DNA of 64,000 bases from Actinomadura luteofluorescens (GTDB lineage Bacteria; Actinomycetota; Actinomycetes; Streptosporangiales; Streptosporangiaceae). The notes below the pieces were generated by a model that was given only the letters and a program-made list of their open reading frames with translations, made no database searches and was not told the origin of the DNA. The position numbers and the translations under genes were made by a program. Of the stretch, positions 49,608-58,596 are shown one piece after another. Location of the stretch: assembly GCF_013409365.1 (NCBI RefSeq), contig NZ_JACCBA010000001.1, positions 2,542,001 to 2,606,000 on the forward strand, written 5' to 3'. Positions within the stretch are counted from its first letter, which is position 1. Each line of letters begins with the position of its first letter.

Positions 49608-49904
49608 GTGGGAGTGGCCTTGATCCTCATCGACCCGCCGCTGTGGCCCGCGCGGGGCCGCGTGTGGTCGCACATGGTCAGTGACGTGTCCTACGAGGAA
49701 CTGCACGTCTTCGCCGCGGAACTGGGCATGCCGCCCAGGGCTTTCGAGCGCGACCATTACGACGTCCCGTCCGAGCTCTACCGGGCGGCGCTGCTCCAGG
49801 GCGCCGAGGCGGTGGGCTGCCAGGAGCTGCTCGCGCGGCTGACCGAGGCGGGCCTGCGGCGCCGCAAGGCGTACCGGCCCCGGACGGTCCGGCTCGGCGG
49901 TTAG
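49608..49904 (+). CDS. DUF4031 protein
   Basis: This protein of up to 98 residues matches DUF4031: ILIDPPLWPARGRVWSHMVSD, SYEELHVFAAELG and KAYRPRTVRLGG. Function is unknown. The start is ambiguous: GTG 49608, GTG 49614 or TTG 49620; only the TTG has a good spacing to GGAG (49611-49614), and would begin MILIDPP. The stop TAG overlaps the convergent HD-domain gene stop. Confidence 0.82.
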   Translation: MGVALILIDPPLWPARGRVWSHMVSDVSYEELHVFAAELGMPPRAFERDHYDVPSELYRAALLQGAEAVGCQELLARLTEAGLRRRKAYRPRTVRLGG

Positions 49905-50509
49905 GCGTTGAGGAGGAGGAGCTCCGTCCCCATGTTGGCGCGGGCGCGCTCCTCGAAGCGTTCGCGTGCGGCGGGCGTGTGGAAGAGCCGGGGCAGGGCC
50001 AGGAGGCCGCTCAGGACCTCGGCCCGTCCGGCGCGGAAGAACTCGTCGGGGACGAACGCGTACTCCTCGCGGACGGCGGCCGCGTAGGCGGCGTAGTCCT
50101 CGGGCTCCGCGCCGAGGACGGCGAGGTCGGCGTCGCAGAGGACCTGCCCGTCGCGGTCGCCCTCCTCCGGCGCGTGCGTGGCGGTCAGCTCGACGAGCCG
50201 GACGACCCGCGCGACGGCCGCCTCCGGGAGGTCGGTGTCGGCGAGCATGCGCGCGGCCAGGCGGGCGCTGCGCTCCTCGTTGTCGGCGCGCTCGGGGTCG
50301 TAGACGGCGTCGTGGAACCAGGCGGCCATCCGGACGGCGTCGGGGTCCCCGGCGTGGCCGGCCAGCTCGTCCACGAGGTCGAGCACCGCGGTCAGGTGCG
50401 CGCGGGTGTGGTAGCGGCGGTGCGGCTCCCCGTAGCGCCGGTCGAGCTCGGTCCCGATGTGCCGGGTGTGGGGCCCCGCCAGCGCCGCCCACCGGTCGAC
50501 AAGATCCAT
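49901..50509 (-). CDS. HD-domain (metal-dependent phosphohydrolase-like) protein
   Basis: This 202-residue protein has HD-type metal motifs YHTRAHLTAVLDLVDEL, AAWFHDAVYD and LCDADLAVLG, in the expected order (H...HD...D). The HD superfamily acts on phosphoesters or nucleotides; the specific substrate is not known. ATG 50509 is chosen with GGATGGG upstream; an earlier ATG at 50518 is in frame. It shares its 3' end with DUF4031 and its 5' end faces the siderophore operon. Confidence 0.85.
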   Translation of the reverse strand: MDLVDRWAALAGPHTRHIGTELDRRYGEPHRRYHTRAHLTAVLDLVDELAGHAGDPDAVRMAAWFHDAVYDPERADNEERSARLAARMLADTDLPEAAVARVVRLVELTATHAPEEGDRDGQVLCDADLAVLGAEPEDYAAYAAAVREEYAFVPDEFFRAGRAEVLSGLLALPRLFHTPAARERFEERARANMGTELLLLNA

Positions 50510-50608
50510 GGGGCCCATCCTGGCCGATCGCGGGACGGGCCGGGACACGCGGTGCCATCGTTCTTGCGTGCGGAGGGCGCCCCGGCCACTATGGTTGATC
50601 ACTGCGAG

Positions 50609-50627
50609 TTAGGCAAGGCTTACCTCA
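50609..50627. promoter_or_regulatory. Iron box (DmdR1/IdeR-type operator)
   Basis: The 19-mer TTAGGCAAGGCTTACCTCA matches the actinobacterial iron box TTAGGTTAGGCTAACCTAA at 15 of 19 positions. It is 20-38 nt upstream of the first siderophore gene. Iron-dependent repression of the operon is the expected consequence. Confidence 0.8.
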
Positions 50628-50646
50628 CTCACTGGAAGGGCCGGTC

Positions 50647-51807
50647 GTGGCCGCCTCTCTCTACCTGGTCGCCGGCAAGGCGACCGACTCGGTGACGCAC
50701 GGGTTCCTGCCCGCCGCCGCGCGCCTGGGCCTCGACGTCACGCTCCTCACCGACCGCCCCGCCGCCCACGACGCCGGCGTGCCGGTGGTCGAGTGCGACG
50801 TCTCCGACTTCCGCGACATCATCGCGCGCGTCGGGGACGCCGCCGCGTGCGGCGGGGGCGAGCCCGCGGCCGTCTTCTCCAACAGCGACTTCCTCCAGGC
50901 GCCCGCCGCCTTGGCCGCCGCGTACTTCGGCCTGCCCGCCAAGGACTGGCGGGCGGCGGCCCGCGCGAAGAACAAGGCGCTCATGCGGCGGCACCTGGCG
51001 GCCCTCGACCCAGTCTTCTCGGCGGACGCCGGGCGGGTCCCGGCGGACGCGCCGTATCCGCTCGTCCTCAAGCCGCGCGAGGGGGTCGCGAGCGAGGACG
51101 TGTTCCTCGTCCACGACGCCACGGAACTCGCCGGCCGGGTGGAGGAGATCAGGGCCCGCCGCGGCGACCCGCTCGTGGCCGAGGAGTACCTGCCGGGCCG
51201 CCTGCACACGCTGGAGACGCTGGGCGACGGGTGGGAGCCGCGGGTGCTGGGGTCGTTCCGCACGACGCTCTCGCCGCCGCCGTTCTTCGTGGAGGAGCGC
51301 CTTGAGTGGGCTCCCCCTCCCCCGGAGACGGCGCAGGTCCTGCGGCAGTTGGAGGCGCTGGGCGTCGGCTTCGGCGCGTGCCACACCGAGTTCGTCGTCC
51401 ACGAGGGGCGCGCCCGCATCATCGAGGTGAACTACCGGCTGATCGGCGACCACTGCGACTTCCTGCTGGCCGACCTGCTGGGCGTGCCCCTCTTCGAGCA
51501 GATCCTGCGTGTGCATCTTGGGGAGGCCCTTCCGGGGCGGCCGGTCCCCCGTCCGCGCCATGCCGTCGCCGAGCCGGTCATAGCCGACCGCTGCGGCACG
51601 CTCGTCGCCGCGCCCGGTCCCCTGCAGATGGACGACGGCCCGGTGCGGCTGGCGTACCGCCCTCAGCGCGCGGTGGGCGACACGGTCTCCCTCACCCGGA
51701 CCAATCGCGACTACCTGGGCACCGTGCGCGCCATAGGACCAGGGCAGGACGAAGTGAACGCCGCCCTGGCGCGGTTCCGCGCGACCCACGACTGGACGAT
51801 CGCGTGA
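50647..51807 (+). CDS. ATP-grasp ligase, first gene of siderophore operon
   Basis: This 386-residue protein has an ATP-grasp fold: YPLVLKPREGVASEDV (lysine in the N-terminal ATP-binding strand), AEEYLPGRLHTLETL, and metal-binding EVNYRLIGDHCDF (Glu, Asn). It would join a carboxylate to an amine via acyl-phosphate. Paired with IucA/IucC synthetases, it probably builds or modifies a siderophore precursor. It starts at GTG 50647 with a GGAAGGG RBS. Its stop overlaps the next start (GTGA). Confidence 0.88.
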   Translation: MAASLYLVAGKATDSVTHGFLPAAARLGLDVTLLTDRPAAHDAGVPVVECDVSDFRDIIARVGDAAACGGGEPAAVFSNSDFLQAPAALAAAYFGLPAKDWRAAARAKNKALMRRHLAALDPVFSADAGRVPADAPYPLVLKPREGVASEDVFLVHDATELAGRVEEIRARRGDPLVAEEYLPGRLHTLETLGDGWEPRVLGSFRTTLSPPPFFVEERLEWAPPPPETAQVLRQLEALGVGFGACHTEFVVHEGRARIIEVNYRLIGDHCDFLLADLLGVPLFEQILRVHLGEALPGRPVPRPRHAVAEPVIADRCGTLVAAPGPLQMDDGPVRLAYRPQRAVGDTVSLTRTNRDYLGTVRAIGPGQDEVNAALARFRATHDWTIA

Positions 51808-53387
51808 CCGGTCACGACGTCGAAGGGCTCTTGGCGGCGCGTGTCCTGGACGCGTTGCTGAGGGAGGACTACGCGGGCCTACGACGCTTCGTCCGGGGCA
51901 ACACGTTGGAGCTTCCGGGCCGTTCCGTGCGTCTTGTGGAAGCCCGGCCCGCCTTCCTTTCAACGCTCGTCGTGGACCCTGGGCAGGGCCTAAGGCTGAG
52001 GGACGTCTTCCATGCCGTTCGTCTGGTGGCCGACCCGCGTGACGACACGGCGTCGTTCGAGCGCGAGTGCCGTGAGGCCCTGGCGACCATCAAGCTGCAC
52101 GACGACGCGCGCCCGGCCGTCCACCGGCGGCTGGGGCGTCTCCCGGCCGAGTTGCGGACGGGCCCCGGCACGTTCTACGAGACGCTGGCGGCCTACAACG
52201 ACCACCCCGTGCATCCGGCCGGCCGGAGCCGCTCCGGGCTGTCCCTGGCCGAGCTGAGCCGCTACGCGCCCGAGTTCGCGCCGTCCTTCCCGCTGCGCTG
52301 GGCGGCCGTGCGGAACGCGACGCGGACCGGAACGCTCCCCGGGTGGTGGCCTGCGCCGTCCGACGTGGGCCTGCGCCTGGACGACGTCGATGGGGCGCTG
52401 TTTCCCGTCCACCCGCTGGCGGCTCGGCAGGTCGGCTCTCTGCCCGGCGTCTCGCTCGCACCCGATCCCTACTTGCAGGTCACGCCCACCCTGTCGATGC
52501 GGACCGTCGCGGCCGCACCGCTCGACCACGTGAAGATGCCACTGCCGACGAGCACCCTCGGCCTCCGCAACCGGCGCACCATCATGCCCGGCACCCTCCC
52601 GGACGGCGCGCTCGTCGAACGAATCCTGCGCCAGGTCCTCTCAGAGGAGCCCTCGCTTCCCGTCCTCCTCGCCGACGAACAGACCTACGGCCATGCCGAC
52701 GACCCGCTTCTCGGCTATCTCGTCCGGCGCTTCCCCGCTGAGACCGCGCACGCGCACATCGTCCCTGTGGCGGCCCTACTCGCCGAGGCACCGGACCAGG
52801 GTCACGTCATCGAACGCTGGGACGTCGAAGCGCTCTTCGGCGCCTACCTGTCGGCGCTGCTCTCCTTGAACGTCACGCTGTTCCGGTACGGCATCGCTCT
52901 GGAGGCGCATCAGCAGAACGTCGCGCTCGTCTTGGACGACTCTCCGCTCCGCCTCCTCATCAAGGACAACGACGGCGCGCTGATAGACCCGTCCCGCTTC
53001 CGGGAACGCGTCCCGCCCTCCCCCGGTACGGACCCTCGCGACCTCATCGACCGCCGGATGACGACCTCCGATCCCGAGGCCCTCGCCCGCGTCTTCGTCA
53101 CCATCACCCTGCACCTCTGCGCCGCGGCGCCCGCCCTGGGCCTGGCCGAGCGGGGCCTGCTCCCCTGGCGGACCGGGCTCCGGATGATCCGCGAACGGCT
53201 CGACCAGGCGCTCGGGCCGCAGGACGCGTTCCTGCGCGCCCGCACGCTCGACGCCGGCACGCTGCCCGGCAAGGCCATGGTCACCGCCGGGACCCTCGTC
53301 GACAAGGCGAGGACCGGCGCGGCCGACATCAACAAGCACTACGGCCCACCGGGGCCCAACTACCTACTGGACACGACGTGCTGCTGA
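51804..53387 (+). CDS. IucA/IucC-family NIS siderophore synthetase
   Basis: This 527-residue synthetase has LFPVHPLAARQV (the HPW-like loop), KMPLPTSTLGLRNRR, EAHQQNVALVLDD (catalytic/adenylate loop) and IKDNDGALID near residue 390. NIS synthetases condense a carboxylic acid (citrate or derivative) with an amine or alcohol after adenylation. It is more divergent than the second synthetase, so the substrate may differ. The GTG start overlaps the ATP-grasp gene stop by 4 nt; its stop overlaps the next gene by 10 nt. Confidence 0.9.
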   Translation: MTGHDVEGLLAARVLDALLREDYAGLRRFVRGNTLELPGRSVRLVEARPAFLSTLVVDPGQGLRLRDVFHAVRLVADPRDDTASFERECREALATIKLHDDARPAVHRRLGRLPAELRTGPGTFYETLAAYNDHPVHPAGRSRSGLSLAELSRYAPEFAPSFPLRWAAVRNATRTGTLPGWWPAPSDVGLRLDDVDGALFPVHPLAARQVGSLPGVSLAPDPYLQVTPTLSMRTVAAAPLDHVKMPLPTSTLGLRNRRTIMPGTLPDGALVERILRQVLSEEPSLPVLLADEQTYGHADDPLLGYLVRRFPAETAHAHIVPVAALLAEAPDQGHVIERWDVEALFGAYLSALLSLNVTLFRYGIALEAHQQNVALVLDDSPLRLLIKDNDGALIDPSRFRERVPPSPGTDPRDLIDRRMTTSDPEALARVFVTITLHLCAAAPALGLAERGLLPWRTGLRMIRERLDQALGPQDAFLRARTLDAGTLPGKAMVTAGTLVDKARTGAADINKHYGPPGPNYLLDTTCC

Positions 53388-54979
53388 CAGGACCGGCCGT
53401 CACGGCCGACGACGCCACCGCGACCGCGCTGCTCAACTGCCTGATCCGCGAGGTGTGCGGGCCCGAGCAGCAGGTCTGGCCGGACGGTGGCCGCCTCGTC
53501 TTCCGGCTGCCCCGCGCGGGGGTCGTGCTGCGCGCGGGCCTGGCCCGTCCCCCCGTCGGGGCGAGCCACCGCCTGGCACCGCCCTACGAGGAGCGCCGCG
53601 AGGACGAGTGGATACCGGCTCCCTGGGACAGGCTGGCGAACCTGGTCGCGGGCGAACTGGAGTTGGCGACCGGCTCCCCGAACGCGGAATTCCTCGTCCA
53701 GGTGGGTGACAGCCACACCGCGCTCACAGCGATCCTCGCCGCCAGGGGCGAGTCCGTTGAAGACCGCTACATCGACTCAGAGCAGTCTCTTGTCGCTGGG
53801 CACCGGTTCCACCCGTCTCCGAAGGCCCGCCAGGGTTCGCCGGAGGAGTGGCTACCGTACGCGCCCGAGACGAGGGTTCGGTTCCGTCCTCTGTGGCTTG
53901 CCGTTCCTGCGGAGCTCGTAGCTGAGGAAGGGGCTGCGGAGGCGTTCACAGCTCTGGAGACGCATGGCCCCTCGGCGCCCACGGGACGTCGTTTGCTTCC
54001 TGTCCATCCGTGGCAGTTCTCCCTGCTTGCGGACAACCCTGTCTTGCAGAGGGCACTTGCGAACGGCTCTCTGGTCAATCTCGGCCCGTCCGGCATGGAG
54101 GCGGTGCCCACCTCGTCGGTCCGGACCGCGTACCTGCCGGACGCCGACGTGTTCTGCAAGTTCAGCCTGGATGTGCGCATCACCAACTGCGTCCGCAAGA
54201 ACGCCTGGTACGAACTGACCGGCGCGATGACGCTCGATGAGCTGCTGCCGCCCATCCTGGAGAAGCTGAACGCCACCTTCCTCAGAGAACCCGCCTACCG
54301 CAGCGTCGCCCTCCCGGACCGCCGCCTGTACGAGGGGCTCGGGGTGATCCTGCGTCAAGGCGTCAGATCCCTTCCCGGAACGCCTCTCCTCGCGGGTGCT
54401 CTCGCAGACCCCTACAACGAGCTCCTCGCCGGGCTGCCCGCCTTGTCGTCCCCGGACAGCGCCCAAGCCTGGTGGGACGCATACGTAGCCCATGTGGCAC
54501 CGCCCGTGCTGGGCGCCTATCTGGACCACGGCGTCGTCCTGGAACCTCACCTGCAGAACGTTCTGATGTGCGTCGACGCTGACGGCATGCCCGTCCACGC
54601 CGTGTTCCGTGACATGGAGGGCACCAAACTGACCACCGGCCATTGGGATCTGTCGCATCTTCCCTCCCGCGTGGCCGAGAGCCTCACGTACGCCCCCGAC
54701 AGAGGCTGGAACCGCGTCGTCTACTGCCTCCTCGTCAACCACCTCACCGAGGTAGCCGCCGCCGTGGCCGACCTCCATCCGTCCCTGGACGAGCCCCTCT
54801 GGCACGCGGCGCGCAAGCACTTCGCCGCCTATGACCGCCACCCCCAGGTGAGGGCTCTCCTAGCCGGCGTTCCGCTGCCTGCCAAGGCGAATCTCCGCAC
54901 CCGCTGGTCACGGACGGCCGACCGCGGCGCGGCCTATGTCCCCGTCCCCAACCCGCTCGCGGCGCCCCGACCGCTGTGA
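53378..54979 (+). CDS. IucA/IucC-family NIS siderophore synthetase
   Basis: This 533-residue synthetase has canonical family motifs: GHRFHPSPKARQGSPEEW, LLPVHPWQFSLL, KFSLDVRITNCVRKNAWYEL, EPHLQNVLMCVD and FRDMEGTKL. These bind ATP and the carboxylate substrate. Together with the upstream synthetase it provides two condensation steps. The GTG at 53378 overlaps the previous stop by 10 nt; the TGA overlaps the next GTG (GTGA). No hydroxylase gene is present, so a hydroxycarboxylate rather than hydroxamate siderophore is likely (inference). Confidence 0.94.
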   Translation: MLLTGPAVTADDATATALLNCLIREVCGPEQQVWPDGGRLVFRLPRAGVVLRAGLARPPVGASHRLAPPYEERREDEWIPAPWDRLANLVAGELELATGSPNAEFLVQVGDSHTALTAILAARGESVEDRYIDSEQSLVAGHRFHPSPKARQGSPEEWLPYAPETRVRFRPLWLAVPAELVAEEGAAEAFTALETHGPSAPTGRRLLPVHPWQFSLLADNPVLQRALANGSLVNLGPSGMEAVPTSSVRTAYLPDADVFCKFSLDVRITNCVRKNAWYELTGAMTLDELLPPILEKLNATFLREPAYRSVALPDRRLYEGLGVILRQGVRSLPGTPLLAGALADPYNELLAGLPALSSPDSAQAWWDAYVAHVAPPVLGAYLDHGVVLEPHLQNVLMCVDADGMPVHAVFRDMEGTKLTTGHWDLSHLPSRVAESLTYAPDRGWNRVVYCLLVNHLTEVAAAVADLHPSLDEPLWHAARKHFAAYDRHPQVRALLAGVPLPAKANLRTRWSRTADRGAAYVPVPNPLAAPRPL

Positions 54980-56106
54980 ACGAGTTCGCGCTGAACCTCG
55001 ACCGGTACCCGGCTTACGTCTACGACCTGCCCGGCCTCGAATCCCACGTCCGCGCCATATGCGCGGCACTGCCGGGAACGGAGGTCTACTACGCCGCCAA
55101 AGCCAATCCGGACCCCGAGATCCTCCGGACTCTCGCGCCTCACGTCGATGGCGTGGAGGTGTCGTCCGGCGGCGAACTCGCCCACGTCCGCGAGACCCTC
55201 CCCAGCATGCCCGTGGCTTTCGGCGGGCCCGGGAAAACGGCCGACGAACTGGCCCTGTCTCGCACGCTCAAGGCCGACCGGATCCACGTGGAAAGTCCGA
55301 ACGAACTGGCCCGCTTGGGCGCCCTCGGCCCGGCCGACATCCTGCTCCGCGCGAATCTCCCGGTGCACGCACCGAACGCCGCCCTCACCATGGGCGGCCC
55401 CTTCGGCATGGACGAGGACACCCTCGACCATTGCGCCCGCCTCTTGGCCGGATATCCGAACCTCACGCTCCGAGGCGTTCACGCACATCTGGCCTCTGGC
55501 CTGGAAGCACCGGTCATGCTCGGCCTCGCCCACCAGATAGCGGAATGGGCGATCCCCTGGCTGCGCTCCCAAGGAGTGGACGACCCCGAGCTGAATGTCG
55601 GCGGCGGCATGGCGGTCGACTACACCGCCCCGGAATCCCGCTTCGACTGGCAGACCTACGGGGCGGGTCTAAGCCGCATCCCCGTGAAAATCCGCATAGA
55701 GCCGGGACGGGCTATGACCGCCTACCACGGCTGGTACGTCACCGACGTCCTGGACGTGAAAACCACGCGAGGCGAGACCTACGCCATTCTCCGAGGCGGC
55801 ACCCACCATCTGAGGACCCCCGTGACGAAGGGCCACGACCAGCCTTTCAAAGCCCTCACCGCGAACGGCCCGGAACGTCCGGTCACTTTGGTGGGCCAGC
55901 TCTGCACCCCGAAGGACGTCTTCGCGCGCGACGTCCTCGTCCCCTCTCTCGCGCCAGGGGACGTCATCGCCTTCACCATGGCCGGGGCCTACGCCTGGAA
56001 CATCTCCCACCACGATTTCCTGATGCACCCGAAACCGGCCTTCCACTACCGGCGCTGGCCGGACCCCGCGCAGTCAGCCGCGAGGGCTCCCGTACCAGCG
56101 CCATGA
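54976..56106 (+). CDS. Type III PLP-dependent decarboxylase (DapDC/ODC-like)
   Basis: This 376-residue enzyme is a type III (alanine-racemase fold) PLP decarboxylase: catalytic Lys42 in YYAAKANPDPEIL, HAHLASGLE, the phosphate-binding LNVGGGMAVDY, RIEPGRAM and the cysteine motif GQLCTPKDVFARD. It would decarboxylate a diamino acid or related substrate to give the amine used by the NIS synthetases, as SbnH does in staphyloferrin B. Start overlaps the upstream stop by 4 nt. Its 3' end overlaps the convergent gene by 33 nt. Confidence 0.92.
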   Translation: MNEFALNLDRYPAYVYDLPGLESHVRAICAALPGTEVYYAAKANPDPEILRTLAPHVDGVEVSSGGELAHVRETLPSMPVAFGGPGKTADELALSRTLKADRIHVESPNELARLGALGPADILLRANLPVHAPNAALTMGGPFGMDEDTLDHCARLLAGYPNLTLRGVHAHLASGLEAPVMLGLAHQIAEWAIPWLRSQGVDDPELNVGGGMAVDYTAPESRFDWQTYGAGLSRIPVKIRIEPGRAMTAYHGWYVTDVLDVKTTRGETYAILRGGTHHLRTPVTKGHDQPFKALTANGPERPVTLVGQLCTPKDVFARDVLVPSLAPGDVIAFTMAGAYAWNISHHDFLMHPKPAFHYRRWPDPAQSAARAPVPAP

Positions 56107-56712
56107 CGTGACGCGCGGGTGCCCGGGCAGGTCCCCTCGACCGGTGGCCCACAGCAGGGTCGGCCAAGGGTCGGTGTCGTGCGGTGCGCCGGGGAAGAGA
56201 CGTCCCAGCACGCGGGCGCAGAGGTCTGCGGGCGGCTCCCACGTCAGCCCCAGCCCCTCCGCCAGGTCGTGCATGTGGACGAGGGTCTCGACGATCCCCA
56301 TGGCGGCGAACCCCTCGGCGTCCGAGGCGCCGAAAGTGTGGTGCGCGCGGACGTCGGGAGGCGTGTGGCGGACCACCGCGGACAGCATCCCACCGCACGC
56401 GTCGAGAACCTGCAGGAGCCCCGCGGGCCCCGCGCTCCTGTCGGCGTGGACGGCGTTGGCCGGCCCGCCGGGCCGCCGGCTCTCCCAGACGAACGGCACC
56501 TCGCCGTCCATCGGCGGCGTCCTCGGCGCGATCTGCGCGGCGTAGGCGAACAGGTCGTCGCTGAGATGCTCGACGGTCTCCCAGCAGTCCCATTCGAGCG
56601 ACCCGGCCTTCCCGCTCCACGCCTCCGGGGGAGCCTCCCGCAAGGCGGCGACGGCCAGCCGAACGGCGAGGTCGAGATCGTCTGCGGTCACGGCGGCGGT
56701 CGAGTGCGGCAT
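56074..56712 (-). CDS. Mycothiol-dependent maleylpyruvate isomerase-like (DinB-fold) protein
   Basis: This 212-residue protein has the MDMPI/DinB-type N-terminus: WDCWETVEHLSDDLFAYAAQ, in which His residues of the metal site are visible, then GIVETLVHMHDLAEGL with another His pair. It probably binds a metal and mycothiol and acts on small organic or electrophilic substrates. No specific reaction is shown. It lies 34 nt downstream of phzF-like on the same strand. Confidence 0.78.
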   Translation of the reverse strand: MPHSTAAVTADDLDLAVRLAVAALREAPPEAWSGKAGSLEWDCWETVEHLSDDLFAYAAQIAPRTPPMDGEVPFVWESRRPGGPANAVHADRSAGPAGLLQVLDACGGMLSAVVRHTPPDVRAHHTFGASDAEGFAAMGIVETLVHMHDLAEGLGLTWEPPADLCARVLGRLFPGAPHDTDPWPTLLWATGRGDLPGHPRVTSWRWYGSPRG

Positions 56713-56746
56713 GCCCCGACGCTACTGGACGCTCCCGGACCGCCGG

Positions 56747-57598
56747 TCACCCCATCGGCGCGGCGGTCCCGCTCACGCTGATGCCCGCGTCCCCCGCGGG
56801 GACGTCCACGAGCAGCCGGCTGGGGCGGCCCATGTCCTCTCCCTGGCGGATGGTGATCCGGGCCGGAGGGGCGACCAGGCCCAGCGAGCGCAGGTACCCG
56901 CCGAAGGCCGCCGCGGCGGCGCCGGTCGCCGGGTCCTCCACGACCCCGCCCGGCGGGAACGGGTCGCGCGCGTGGAAGACGGTCCCGCTCTCCCGCCAGA
57001 CGAGGTGGACGGTCGTCCAGCCGCGGCGCGCCATGAGCCCGCCGAGCGCGTCCGTGTCGTAGTCGAGGTCGGCGAGCCGCGCGCGGGTGGACGCCGCCAG
57101 GACCAGGTGGTCGTTGCCGGCGTTGGCGATGCGCGGCGGCAGCCCGGGGTCGAGTTCCCCCGCCTTCCAGCGCAGCGCGTCCAGGGCCTCGGCGAGGTCG
57201 GTCTCCTCGACGGCCCGGACGGTGGGCGGGACGCTCGTGAGGGTGGCCTGGACGCGGCCGTCCGCCTCCCGGGTCTCGACCCCGACCTCCCCGGCCGGGG
57301 TGCCCAGCCGCAGGCGCCCCGTCCCCCGGCGCTCGGCCAGCGCGACGGCGGTCGCGATCGTGGCGTGCCCGCAGAAGGCGACCTCGGCCAGCGGGCTGAA
57401 GTAGCGGATCGCGAACCGCTCGGGCGCCCCTCCCTCGTCCACGAGGAAGGCCGTCTCGGAGAACCCGATCTCTGCCGCGATCTCCTGCATCCTCGCGGCG
57501 TCCAGGCCCTGGGCGTCCAGGACGACCCCGGCCGGGTTGCCGCCCTCGCCGTCCACGTCGAAAGCGGTGTAGCGGAGTGCTCGTGCGATGTCGCTCAT
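56747..57598 (-). CDS. PhzF-family isomerase
   Basis: This 283-residue protein has PhzF markers: FDVDGEGGNPAGVVLD, GFSETAFLVDEGG (catalytic Glu in SETAF), FSPLAEVAFCGHATIA and DPATGAAAAAFGGYLR. PhzF proteins catalyse proton shifts and isomerise dienols. Most chromosomal members do not make phenazines. It is divergent from a LysR gene (71-nt gap) and is likely controlled by it. Confidence 0.94.
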   Translation of the reverse strand: MSDIARALRYTAFDVDGEGGNPAGVVLDAQGLDAARMQEIAAEIGFSETAFLVDEGGAPERFAIRYFSPLAEVAFCGHATIATAVALAERRGTGRLRLGTPAGEVGVETREADGRVQATLTSVPPTVRAVEETDLAEALDALRWKAGELDPGLPPRIANAGNDHLVLAASTRARLADLDYDTDALGGLMARRGWTTVHLVWRESGTVFHARDPFPPGGVVEDPATGAAAAAFGGYLRSLGLVAPPARITIRQGEDMGRPSRLLVDVPAGDAGISVSGTAAPMG

Positions 57599-57632
57599 GC
57601 GGGAAGTCTGCTCCAGCGACTACCATCGCGTC

Positions 57633-57647
57633 CAACGATGATTGTTG
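57633..57647. promoter_or_regulatory. Candidate LysR-type operator
   Basis: The gap between phzF-like and LysR genes contains an inverted repeat CAAC-N7-GTTG (57633-57647), the kind of short dyad bound by LysR regulators. Assignment to the adjacent LysR is inferred. Confidence 0.4.
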
Positions 57648-57669
57648 ATCCAAGGCATCGGGATAATCG

Positions 57670-58596
57670 ATGGACACGCGCCTCCTCACCACCTTCCTGG
57701 CGGTCCTGCGCACCGGCGGCATGACGGCCGCGGCGGCGGAGCTCGGCTTCGTGCAGTCCACGGTCACCGCGCACGTCCAGGCGCTGGAGCGCCTCGCCGG
57801 GACGCCGCTGCTCGACCGCCGGCCCGGCCGCGTCTCCCCCACCCGCGCCGGGTCGCTGCTCGCCGAGCACGCCCGGGGCGTCCTCGACCTCCAGGAGCGG
57901 ATGCTCGCCGAGGTCACCGCCGCCGCCACCGAGCCGTCCGGCCCGGTGCGGCTCCGGGCGCCGGAGTCCGTCTGCGCCTACTGGCTCGCGCCCCTCATGC
58001 CCCGGATGCGGGCGCGGCTCCCGGACGTGTCCCTGTCACTGTTCCCCGCCGACACGCGGACCGCGCTCACCGCGCTCGCCGACCGCCGCGCCGACCTGTC
58101 CCTCGTCCTCGCCCCCTCGCCCGACCCGTCCGGCGTGGACCTGGTCGATCTCGGCCCGCAGCCCCTGTCACTCGTCGCCGCGGCGTCCACGCCGCTTCCC
58201 GGGGACCGCCCCCTGACCCCTGCGGAACTGGCCGCGACCGGAGTCCTGCTCCTTGAGGAAGGCTGCTCCTACAGCGACGAGATCGCCGCGCTGGTGGCGG
58301 CCGCCGATCCCACGGCGAACCCGCCCCGCTTCGGCGGCATCGAGACGGCGAAGCGCTGTGCGGCGGCGGGCCTCGGCGTGGCGCTCCTGCCTACGGTCAC
58401 GGTCGCCGACGAACTCGCCGCCGGCGCGCTCGCCGAACTGGTTCCGCCCGCGGGCCTGTCCCGGCACCACCTCTGGCTGGCCGAGCCGTCCTCCCGCTGG
58501 CGCTCCCCCGCCGTCCACGCCGTCCGCACCGCCCTGATCGACTCGATCAGCCGGCCGGACGAGGCGGCCGCGCCCGGTTCACCACCGCGTCCCTAG
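57670..58596 (+). CDS. LysR-family transcriptional regulator
   Basis: This 308-residue protein has the LysR N-terminal winged HTH (MDTRLLTTFLAVLRTGGMTA, GFVQSTVTAHVQALE) and a two-lobed substrate-binding domain (VRLRAPESVCAYW, ETAKRCAAAGLGVALLP). It should control the divergent phzF-like gene, responding to a small ligand. Stop TAG is shared with the convergent CGNR gene in CTAG. Confidence 0.94.
   Translation: MDTRLLTTFLAVLRTGGMTAAAAELGFVQSTVTAHVQALERLAGTPLLDRRPGRVSPTRAGSLLAEHARGVLDLQERMLAEVTAAATEPSGPVRLRAPESVCAYWLAPLMPRMRARLPDVSLSLFPADTRTALTALADRRADLSLVLAPSPDPSGVDLVDLGPQPLSLVAAASTPLPGDRPLTPAELAATGVLLLEEGCSYSDEIAALVAAADPTANPPRFGGIETAKRCAAAGLGVALLPTVTVADELAAGALAELVPPAGLSRHHLWLAEPSSRWRSPAVHAVRTALIDSISRPDEAAAPGSPPRP

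Noticed and set aside
47148..50558. 1136-codon minus-strand frame joining nudC to upstream region
   Set aside because: Only the nudC part has family motifs and an RBS at 48077. The upstream part runs out of frame through the M20 and HD genes.
50647..56106. Polyketide or non-ribosomal peptide cluster
   Set aside because: No carrier, condensation or ketosynthase domains; the enzymes are NIS type.
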